The notes under the pieces: generated by a model | Told to the model about the DNA's origin: nothing | The model's input: only the letters and a program-made list of their open reading frames with translations | Database searches by the model: none | In this document: in pieces, positions 20,182 to 29,587 of the stretch | Layout: the number at the start of each line of letters is the position of its first letter | Position numbering within the stretch: the stretch's first letter is position 1 | Assembly: GCF_910592395.1 (NCBI RefSeq) | Contig: NC_088309.1 | Location: 18,666,599 to 18,730,598 of the forward strand | Source of the DNA: Lineus longissimus | Taxonomy: Eukaryota > Nemertea > Pilidiophora > Heteronemertea > Lineidae | DNA: 64,000 bases | Direction: 5' to 3' | Position numbers and translations under genes: made by a program

Positions 20182-23100
20182 CTAAACATATTCCGGAAGA
20201 GGATACTGTACGAATACGGGATATCCTCCCCATGGCACTGGCCAACCTCCCATCTGTTGAACAGGAGCCCCATGCATCACTGGAAACGCCCTTGGATGAA
20301 CCGAAGGATTCCCTAAAGTATCATATGTCAAAGTCTGTGGAGGTCTTGTTTGCCGTCTCGGTCGTTCCACAGGCTCATCAGTAGATGATTCTCTTGATTG
20401 CTCATCACTTAGTGACTTCGTTTGATCGGACCCAAAGTGTTCGATGCTGGACTCATCAGATTGCTCCCTTGCATCCTCTAAATGATCCAGTTGTGATCCT
20501 GCTCCTAGTCCACTGTTCGATCTATTGTCAGTAGTTGACTGCGCTTGGTCCCTTGTTTCTGGAATTATATCCTCACTTTGAAACCCTGGTACCAATCCAC
20601 TTTCAGAACTGTCATCATCACTATCAGAGTCGGAAACTCTTAACTCGGACTGCAGATCTGGTGGTCTGCGTTGATTGTGCTTCCTTCGCGTCGAAAGTCG
20701 CTTGATTGGAGGGCCTTCGAACGGCAGTTCATCACATTGTAATAACAAATTCCGATGAAGAATCCTGGTACGGCCTGCCCCCTTTTCTGGTTTCACCTCG
20801 TAGACTGGAGTATCCTGAGATAGACGTCTGGTGACGATATGGATATCCTTTTCCCAAAACGACCTAATTTTCCCAGGACCTCCTCTTTCGCTAAGATTCC
20901 TTACAAGTACCCTATCTCCCTTCTTTAAGATCGTACTCCTTAGATGTTTGTCATAATTCTTCTTCTGTTTATCTTTTGACTTCTTGATGTTCTCTTTAGC
21001 GATGTCATAGGCCTCTTTCATCTGGCTTGTCCACTTCTCTACCGTGTTCAACCCGTCATCCTGATCACATCCAAATACTATATCAACTGGAAGTCTCGGG
21101 GATCTTCCAAACAATAGGCGGAAAGGCGACAATCCTGTGGAATCGTTCCTGGTGCAGTTATACGCATGAACCAACTTGTCAACATGACTTTTCCAGTCTT
21201 TCTTGTGCTCTTCACCCAACGTCCTCAACATTCCCAGAATAGTTCTGTTCATTCGCTCGCAAGTTCCATTCCCAGATGGGTGATAGGGTGTTGTTGTACT
21301 CCTACCAATTCCACACCTCTTCTGCAGTTGATGGAACAAATGATTTTCAAATTCTCTCCCCTGATCATGATGGAGCTTTCCTGGAAAACCAAAACGTGGA
21401 ATGAAGTCATTGAAAATCTTATCGGCTGCGGTCTTACCGGACTTATTCTTCGTTGGGTAAACTTGCGCAAAACGGGTGAAATGATCCACCAGCACTAACA
21501 GATATTCATAACCTCCCTTTGAGCGTTCGAGATGTACATAATCGATTGCGATCAACTCAAATGGTTGTGTCGTCTCTATTGGTTTCAGTTCTGCCCTCCT
21601 GGTTACCGTAGGCTTCTTATCTTTTAAACAAGGACATCGCTTTCTGACATATCTAGTTACATCTTCCACCATACCGGGCCAATAGAATCGTTCTTGAGCG
21701 AGAGCGGTCACTCGATCCGGTCCCATGTGTCCCATGTCTTTGTGTAACATCTCATAGATCATCTCGTGATAGTCTCTTGGAAGGCAGATTTGCGAAATTT
21801 CTCGGGAATCTGGTAATTTACAGGTGCGGCGCAAAATTCCATCTGGATCCAAATGTAGTTTATCCCAGCTTCTGACCCAGGTTCCCAACTTCCTACGCAA
21901 TTTTCCTGGGTATGTCCCAAGCTCCTCCTTTCTTGGTTTATCACCCCTTTCAACCCATCGCTTCAACACTCCAATTTCAGAGTCCCTGTCTTGGGTTTGT
22001 GCGAGTTCTTTGGCAGGTATCACCTCCACTTGATTAAACTCCCAAACATCTTCCATCTCCTTCGCAACTTCCATCGGATTAGCTGATAACACTTCAATCC
22101 ATCCAAAACCTGCTTCACCACCTTCACCAGTCAACGCTTTCCCTATGCTTCCAAGCTGCTCTGGTCCTGCAGTTTCCGTACAGCCTCGCATATACACTTC
22201 AAAATCTAAAGGTTGCCTACTCAGCACGTCAGCATCGGTATTGTCTTTCCCTGGCTTATAGTGTAGTGAGAAATTGAAATCTGCAAGCTCCCCCACCCAG
22301 CGATGGCGCGTTGCATCCAACTTGGCAGACGTCAATATATAAGTCAACGGAGTATTATCAGTATAGACGTCGAAGTGTGGTGCGTAGTATAGAAAGTCCC
22401 GAAACCTTTCTACAACCGCCCATTTTAGTGCTAGAAATTCTAACTTTCCTGAATGCAAATGATATTGCTTCTCCGCTGGACTCAATGATCGAGATCCGTA
22501 AGCTATCACCCTCAAGTTGCCATCTTCTTGCCTCTGGTACAGAATAGCTCCTAATCCCTCAGCACTTGCATCCGTATGGAGAACAAAAGGTTTCTCGTAA
22601 TCTGGATAAGCCATCACCGGAGTAACCGTCAGACAGTCAATCAACTCATCTAAAGTGCGACGATGCTCCTCCTTCCATTCTATCCGTTCACGCGACGACT
22701 TCTGCCCTCCCTTTGGTTTCCTACTCGTCTTCTTCTGTCCACCTTTGGGTTTCTTCGCATTCCCAGAATCAACTTCACTAAGGAGATCATACAAACTTCT
22801 CGCCCGCCTGCTGAAATCTGGAATAAACTTCCGATAATAGCCAAGCAGTCCCATCAGTTGTCTCACCTCGCCTACTGTTTTCGGCTCTTTCTCCTTTAGT
22901 GCAACCACAGGCTCGATGTCTGCAGGATCCATCCTGTAACCATTTTCTGAAACTAGATTACCCAAAAATCTGACCTCCGATTTGAACAACAGACACTTTT
23001 TGGGCTTCACCTTGATACCTTTGCTCGCTAGCCGTCTCAACACCGCTCGGACATCCTCCAGATGTTGTTCAAATGTCTTACTGAAAATAAGACAGTCATC

Positions 23101-24873
23101 TAAATACGGTATACAACACTTATCACGCAGGTCTACTAACGTTTCCTCCATAAAGTTTTGGAAACAGCCTGGAGCCCCGGATACGCCAAAGGGAATTCTT
23201 GACCACTCATACAAACCCCATGGCGTTGTGAACGCAGTATATGGCCGGCAACTTTCCTTGACGAATCCCTGATGGTAGGCCTTGGATTGATCAATAACCG
23301 AAAAGTATCTGTTACCAATCAAAGTTTGAATCTCATGTTCTATCCGTGGCATTGGCACTTGAGGAACAAAGCTCTTTTGATTGATAGCTCTATAATCAAT
23401 GCACAGGCGAAGCGAGTTGTCCTTTTTACGGACACAAACCATCGGACTAGAGTAACTGGATTTGCTCTTTTGTATCCACTTACGGTTCAATAGATCAGTG
23501 ACGTAATCCTTGACCTCTTGGTAGAGTGGTGGTGGCATCGCCCGGAAAGGTTGTGAAACTGGAATATTGTCTTTCAACTTGATGTCCAACTCCAAACTTG
23601 GGGCACAACCAATGTCATCATCGTCTCTAGCGAACGCATGACATTCCTCTCTAAGCATCTTCCTTACTTTGGTCATCTGCTCTGGATTCAACATATTTTC
23701 ATCCAGACCCACATCTGGATCCCATAAATCAGACTCATCAGACTTACCAGCAGTACTTACCTGTTGTGCTCCAATCACCTGTCCACCACTGACCTGTCTT
23801 CCAAACTCCATCAGCGTTTCACCTTCTTGAGGAGGTACCACGGTAATGAGAGACCTGACAGACTCCAAACGACCCACTATCAGCCCTCGATAAAGGTTGA
23901 CGTCATGATCTGAAAGATTGCTGAATGGGAGAGTTACAGCACAGCTAGCACCCCTCTGTACCTTAACTAGCGCCTGATGTATCTTAATCGCCCCATCCCA
24001 GTGGTCATAACCCTCATTTGAGAACACTGCCTGGTGATTGGATGACTCTGCTCCTACTCGCGTGAAGCACCGAACCTTTACCGTTTTCCCTTTTGGAATT
24101 ACAACATTTTGTTTGCCTATCTTTACCAGACCTAACACACTCTTTTGTTCATCTTCCAACACGGACAAAACAGAGGAAACTTTTGTATTTTCAACCGTTG
24201 GAAACACAGATGAAATGCCAGTGTCGTTCAACCAATGGGCTATGATGTTGTACCCCAAGATGGGTGGATCGAGTTCAAACTCCGTAACCAGAAATGGTAC
24301 CCCTGCAGTGCATTGACCGCCAGGTGGACAAATTTTCAACTCCACATACCCCCGAAACCGGATGTCATCACCACTAGCTGACCTGACACGTAGCTTTTCA
24401 TCAACCAGTTCTGAAATAGGTCTTATGTCCTTGTCTGGAAACCGTTCACGGAGCCAATTCAGTCCAACCAAGCTCACTTGTGCCCCAGTGTCCCAAAGCA
24501 TGTCCTCACGTTGTCCTTCAACCAGAAACGAAACATGACACTTTTCTCCAATAAGCTTTACCAATCGCTTTTGGCTTTTAGGAGTCAGTCCATTACCCTT
24601 TTCCGTGGATTCCTGCACCGGCTGCGCCGCAACAACCCGTTCAACTGTCTGGATTGTCTGACACAACTTCTTATGTTCATCCCAACCCTGCTTTTGACAT
24701 TGGCGGTCACAATAGAGAATTTGCCCATGACACCCCGAACACCTTTTCAAATCTACATTAACAGCGGAACATGTTCTACAGCTTGGTACATGTGTTGATG
24801 AGAGGGTCTCTTTTGGATTGATCACTGGCCCCCTTCCCTCAGTGATCCCTTCTCGTTTCCCGACCTTTCACTC
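20182..24873 (-). CDS. Pol polyprotein: MYND finger, protease, RT, RNase H, integrase
   Basis: An unbroken frame of about 1560 codons. Numbering from the GTG at 24825: MYND-type zinc finger (about 16-55; CRTC, CSGC, YCDRQC, W, H, C), retropepsin-like aspartic protease (LWDTGAQVSLVG, DTGA at 112-115), reverse transcriptase (about 430-630, active site YLDD at 574-577), RNase H (HTDASAEGLGA from about 750), an H2C2 integrase finger (HKDMGHMG, then CPCLKDKK), and an integrase core with IDYVHLE, HHDQGREFENH and GNGTCERMNRT. The tail is acidic and Ser-rich. There is no ATG near the start; it is probably reached by -1 frameshifting from gag. All catalytic motifs seen are intact. Confidence 0.93.
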
Positions 24874-25688
24874 CTACGTGGACAGTGACTTCTGTAGTGT
24901 TCGTCTGAACCGCATTCATAACAATGAAAACATCTGTGGTTCCCATCTCTCACGCATTTCGGGCACTTCATTTGTCGTTTTCGCTGTTGAGGTCGGTTGC
25001 TCTCATTTGCTCTCTGCTCTTCGGATGAGTTCACGCCAACGTCTCTGCTGGTCCCCGTCTTTACCGCCTGTCTCAGCTCATTCATCTCAACTCTCAAGGT
25101 CTTCAGTTGTTCGAGCACGGCACTAGTCTCAGTCAATGCAGGTTGCGTAGACACCGCTTTCACCTTGACGGTCCTCTTGGCCTGGATTTCTGCCTGACGT
25201 CTGGTGATGTCATTCACAGCTGCAATTAACGCCTCATCGGAGTCCCCTTCAAGATGACGCTGAAGCTCCACCCGGAGAAGGTCATCAGATAAACCAGTGC
25301 AGACAGATTGGCGAAATTGCTGCTCTAACAAACTGGTATCGAACGTTTTGGTGGAATCTTCTCTGGAAGCAAAGATGATCTTCTGCCTCATTGCCAGGGC
25401 CCTGTAGAGAAAGTCCTGAGGAGACTCTTTCGCTCCTTGGTTTAATGAACAGAGCTCCTGATACATCTGAGTGGCTGACTTCTCCCGATAGAATCCTCTT
25501 ATAACAGTCTGCGCTCGAGCCAGAGTCAACTGTTCGATCCCCTCTAAATATTCTCTCAACCGACACGTCGGCTCGATTGCCCGGACAACACCATCTAAAA
25601 TGTCCATCTCTGAGTAGCCCCGTTTTCGGCCAGCTTCTACCTGACGGAGAACCTTAGGTAACTCAAGCAATTCGCTCGCTCCCCGATG
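24822..25688 (-). CDS. Gag, C-terminal part with zinc knuckle (frame 2)
   Basis: About 288 codons in the minus-one frame relative to the upstream part; it has no ATG start, so it is not an independent gene. It contains a capsid-like helical region (LTLARAQTVIRGFYREKSA, then SPQDFLYRALAMRQ) and a CCHC zinc knuckle CYECGSDEHYRSHC near the C-terminus, which binds RNA. It ends in TGA at 24824-24822. A GGGAAAC heptamer in the right phase lies 34 nt before the stop. Confidence 0.85.
   Translation of the reverse strand, partial: HRGASELLELPKVLRQVEAGRKRGYSEMDILDGVVRAIEPTCRLREYLEGIEQLTLARAQTVIRGFYREKSATQMYQELCSLNQGAKESPQDFLYRALAMRQKIIFASREDSTKTFDTSLLEQQFRQSVCTGLSDDLLRVELQRHLEGDSDEALIAAVNDITRRQAEIQAKRTVKVKAVSTQPALTETSAVLEQLKTLRVEMNELRQAVKTGTSRDVGVNSSEEQRANESNRPQQRKRQMKCPKCVRDGNHRCFHCYECGSDEHYRSHCPRRSERSGNEKGSLREGGQ
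24855..24861 (-). promoter_or_regulatory. Gag-pol -1 ribosomal frameshift site GGGAAAC
   Basis: On the minus strand the gag frame reads TCG GGA AAC, giving the heptamer G GGA AAC in the X XXY YYZ phase used for -1 frameshifting. The pol frame is minus one, becomes open just upstream (after a TGA near 24875), and runs on through GGG AAA CGA into pol without a stop. This explains how Pol is made without its own ATG. Confidence 0.65.
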
Positions 25689-26080
25689 TTATTTGACAAT
25701 TTAAAGTTCTGCGAGTGATAGATCACATTTTTAACGGGCATGGCTGCGGCTGAATCAGCTGGCTTTGATTCCGCTACAGTTACCTCCGTCGTCTTCCCTG
25801 TTGATATAGTTGTGCTGCCTAGGTCAGCTGTCGACGTCGACGTCAAGGCCTCGGTTAGAAATTCCAACAGCTCCGGCAGCCGTTCAACCCCGAGGTCTTC
25901 AGCCGTCTTTGACTTTCGTACCTCATCTTCGAACAGCGATAGCATGTCTTCCACATCTAACCCACTCGCCTGTGACTTGCCAAAACAGCTATCCACAGCC
26001 TTCATCAACTGGTCTGCACTTGCTCTATACATCAGCCTCCTCAAGGCCAACAGCACCTTCGTCCTTTCTCTTTCCGCCAT
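25637..26080 (-). CDS. Gag, N-terminal part (frame 1)
   Basis: 147 codons from ATG at 26080-26078. It starts MAERERTKVLLALRRLMY and is helical and charged, followed by a Thr/Ser-rich part. It stops at 25637. The rest of Gag continues in the minus-one frame, open from 25688, so this copy has a one-base indel or similar change within the 52-nt overlap. I see no canonical slippery heptamer in that overlap. Confidence 0.75.
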   Translation of the reverse strand: MAERERTKVLLALRRLMYRASADQLMKAVDSCFGKSQASGLDVEDMLSLFEDEVRKSKTAEDLGVERLPELLEFLTEALTSTSTADLGSTTISTGKTTEVTVAESKPADSAAAMPVKNVIYHSQNFKLSNNIGERANCLSYLRFSVR

Positions 26081-26112
26081 GGTTCTTTCTTCGGTTTACT
26101 TTCAATTATATT

Positions 26113-26130
26113 TTCCCGGCTGAGCCCCCA
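26113..26130 (-). promoter_or_regulatory. Primer binding site, tRNA-Pro-like
   Basis: Four bases inside the 5' LTR the minus strand reads TGGGGGCTCAGCCGGGAA. This fits the 3' end of a proline tRNA (CCA plus acceptor and T-stem) with two or three differences from the common animal sequence. The host's own tRNA-Pro may match better. Confidence 0.65.
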
Positions 26131-26134
26131 AAAT

Positions 26135-26338
26135 TGTTACCGAGGTTCTGTAATGAAACGGAGAGAAAAACGTATTTGTTTGGACGTAAATTGGGTTTAA
26201 AATCTTAATTTATTCGAAACTTGCGGACAGCCTACCGCGCATGCGCAAGCAACAGAGCAAACCACGACGTCACCGCGCCATGCTATCCGACATTAACATA
26301 AAATTTGTGTCCCCCCAATACTTTGCCACTACCTCACA
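26135..26338 (-). repeat. 5' LTR of Ty3-type element
   Basis: 204 bp, identical to 19510-19713. It contains the palindrome GCGCATGCGC (26237-26246), which equals the NRF-1 consensus site, a CRE-like TGACGTCG, and AATAAA on the minus strand. These would serve as promoter and poly(A) elements. Confidence 0.95.
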
Positions 26339-26342
26339 TGTG

Positions 26343-28641
26343 CAGTATCAAAAACACGTTACTTCAAACAGTATATATTCGTGAAGGTGTCATAGGTGGT
26401 CAATTATTAAAGCTCGACTATTGGTTAAATTTTCATCAAAGGAGATTCACCGCTGGGTCTAAGACCCCAGTGGCCCATGTACCTGTTGAAGATGATCTGA
26501 ATTGGTTGAAAACCATTGTTCCTTAAAATTGTTTTTGCGGACCTATAGTACATGTATATGCAATCATTTAAACCCAGAAGTATTAAGGTAGCAGGAAGGG
26601 TTGGGCGTTTGTGGTTTCCGAGTCTGAGGGTGTTGGTGTCTGTTGACTGTGCTTTAAGAGAGACTAGGCATGGCGCCAGTCTCTCTTAAAGCACAGTCAA
26701 CAGGCATTTGGTCTCAGTATTTGGGTAAGTACAGAATCAAGGCAGCTTAGAGAGCAATGATTGAACGATGCTGTGGACAAGTCCAAGGATACTGCATCAG
26801 TCACGACCAACTTCTCATCAGAAAGCGTCACCACCAGCATATTCAATGTTCAGTTCCAACCTGTACCAGTCCAATGCACGTCTGTCATGGTCAGCAGTGG
26901 TCAGCTTAGCGCGATATGGAACATTCTTCCGAAACTCAAGCGAGGGAAGTCTGCTCATTAGCATATCTCGCGCACTGCTCCTTTTTGTCAAATATCGTAT
27001 AGTGAAATCGTAATGGAAAACGTCTGGCTTTGCGCCAGACATTAAGACTAATAAGTGAAGAACTAATAGGTAAAGAACTTCTACTTGCGCGAGACTGCTG
27101 TGATAAAATTATCATTGCAGAGACTCCGGTGACGTACACATATATTTTTTACAATCAAAAATGCCCTCAAAAGTGACATGGAATGATTATTTTATTGATA
27201 TTTCCTACTTTATACCTTCCGATTATCACTTTATACAAATAGATCGGCGTTAGGTCGCATGCTTTTCTTTCCTGGTGACACTATAAAGCAAAATAGTTGC
27301 AACCCCGTAAATGCGCTATAAGTCCAATAATTAGTGACGGTGACCCGTTATAAATGTTTTGCCAGCTTCGCTTTTTTGCCGCTACGCGGCGCGTTGGGCC
27401 CTTGCGTCAAGGTACACTTTTATAGTTTTAAGTGTAATAGTACCTCCAATCGTAGGGTGGAAAACGTTGCTGTCGAAACTAATTGCTTTGGACCTGTACT
27501 TGGTCTCGCCTGGTCGAAGACGGAGTTGCTCCCTAGGCCAATAAAATCCAATTAGATGCTGACCGTCATCTTGACCCGCAATGATCTCGATAGTGGTGAC
27601 GCAAACGCACGAGAGTCAGGATGCTAACCAATGCTCATCCCAGAGCTGGAATACTCATGAGAATAAAACCATCTAAAAAGTCTATAGAATGTAGATCCAT
27701 CAACTTAAAAGTACGATTTGAAGTTTAACTAAGAGTAGTTGGTAGTTCGTGTTTGTGTATCACTATTTTTGATGATCCAAATGCGTTGCCGTAGACTTAT
27801 TAGAGGAATCCCTGTAATGACGTCAGAATGGGGGTTTCCGAACACATGAAAAGTTTAAGAAGTTTATGATCGGGTTGGCTAAAGTGTTTATTCGGTTTTT
27901 GCGCGAAATATTGCAGAATAGATATTGTAAGACGATTTTCTACTACATCTTTATCATAATGGTGCAATCAAATTGTCTACTGGTGTTTATGTCACGCGTC
28001 TTGTGGTGGGGTTCCCCGACATGTCATGTCTTGTATGTGCTAGTCACAGTGTATAGTAGTGCATTATGTACGTGCATAACTTACTTCCGGGTTTGACTTT
28101 TCTTGCTGTGCGGTTTTACCACTTCCTCATCTTTTTCTAATCCATGACACGTAGATGAAATATTGAGGCACTACCGGTATGCTTATGATGATATCCTGCA
28201 CATAATCTGATCTTGGATGTGTGGGGCCGACGGCTACAGTTCAAGTCACAATTGACATCCCTTCTCGGCTTCTGCATCTCGTAATTAAGCCACAACTTAC
28301 ACGAAACCTGTGCGCTGAAATGCCCGCAGGTCTAGTTTCACGCTAGGTAGTGCGAAGGTTGCGTGAAATTTTTGCATATCAAGGGATGTCGATTGTGATT
28401 TGGACTGTAGGTGTTCCCAGAAGGACTTGTCCGTGGTGCACCGTGAACGAGCAGTATTGAGGGTCCCAGTATTGACACTGTCAAAAGTTATTGCACTTTT
28501 ATGACAACGGTTTTGGAAACTGACACAGGCACCGAGAAAACCTCCGGTCAATCTCCAAGAGATTTTAGAAGACCCAACCTAACTTGAGCATGGGAATTTG
28601 TTTTGAGGCTTAATAATGTGTTGAATTCCTTCTTTTTACAG
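26343..28641. other. Intergenic region upstream of gene C
   Basis: No supported gene. It contains a perfect hairpin at 26641-26702. Other open frames are short and without motifs. A TTCTTTTTACAG acceptor ends at 28641, so the coding exon of gene C probably has an untranslated first exon somewhere in this stretch. Confidence 0.55.
26641..26702. repeat. Perfect 25-bp inverted repeat with 12-nt loop
   Basis: Arms 26641-26665 and 26678-26702 are exact reverse complements around the loop AGGCATGGCGCC. A transcript would fold into a 62-nt stem-loop. It could be a small foldback repeat or a hairpin RNA source. Precursor miRNAs usually have mismatches, so a repeat is more likely. Confidence 0.8.
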
Positions 28642-28687
28642 ACGGACAGGCTCCTTTTGATGCTCTTCACTGAAGCTGTTGGTAGTG

Positions 28688-29587
28688 ATGACCAGTCATG
28701 GAACAGACCCTTGTGAGCCACAGCCACCTGATTTCAGTAAATTAGAGTTGCTTTCTCTCAGCGGTGTTGATCTCTATTCCAGTGGAACATTCGAAGGTGA
28801 TCCAGCAACTCAAGGTGCTCAAGATACTTCCCGTTCAGACGGCCAACAAATACCTCTAGTTGTTGCTGACGTGACCGAGAGTGATATGGCTCTTAAACAT
28901 AAAAAGGCCCATCTCCACAGAGAGATGTCAGAGGAAATGGTGGAGGGTATTGACTTGGACAATCTTCGTCAGTGCCTCGAGACATTCAAACAGAATAGAA
29001 ACGTCCTGGAAGAATGCTATGATAAAACTAACAGACAGTTTGAAGACTTGAGAAAAGTTCTCAGCATAAATGACGACGCTGCAACGAAAATTCTGTTTAT
29101 GTCTGACGATGATAAGAAATCTGTGAAACAAATTTTGAACAAGAATCCTGTGATATTAGTTGTTGGGCAAACTAACTGTGGTAAGACGTCGCTTATTAAT
29201 GAAATACTTCAGCGGTCCTATCTTCCGACCTCCGAGTTTCCTTGCACTGCCCGCCTTGTACGGACGAGGTATAGCGAGGAAGGGTACATCAAGATCAAAA
29301 ATGAGAAGGGTGATACTCTAAAGGAGGTCGAGATTGATGGCAAGCTGAAACGTGTTCCAAGGCAGTACATCGTATTGGAAGGTGAAGCAAGGGAATTGAA
29401 GGAAACAGTAGAGCAGACTGTGGAGGTTGGCATCGATGATCCTCTACTACGCTGCGGGGTTGAAATCATTGACGCACCTGGCACATGTGAGAACGAGGCT
29501 CTTGACAACATCGTACAGGAGTGTCTGGATGGTGTCCTACAGGTGGTGCTGTATGTCATTGATGGGAATACATCTCTCAGAAGGCCG
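28688..29587 (+). CDS. Gene C exon 1: N-terminal tail and GTPase G1-G3
   Basis: 300 codons. The frame opens upstream, but the first ATG is at 28688 (ATGACCAGTCATGG). It ends AGGCCG|GTAATT in phase 0. The open frame continues to 29719, but the extra part enters a repeat element at 29642 and is intron. Confidence 0.85.

Larger units (their letters stand above)
19506..26342 (-). mobile_element. Ty3/gypsy-type LTR retrotransposon with TGTG target duplication
   Basis: A 6829-bp element (19510-26338) flanked by the direct repeat TGTG (19506-19509 and 26339-26342). The two 204-bp LTRs are identical by eye, starting TG and ending CA. In the minus orientation the order is 5' LTR, primer site, gag, pol (protease, RT, RNase H, integrase), polypurine tract, 3' LTR. 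Integrase after RNase H is the Ty3/gypsy order. No env-like frame is present between pol and the 3' LTR (about 470 bp). Identical LTRs point to a recent insertion, though gag carries one frameshift. Confidence 0.95.
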
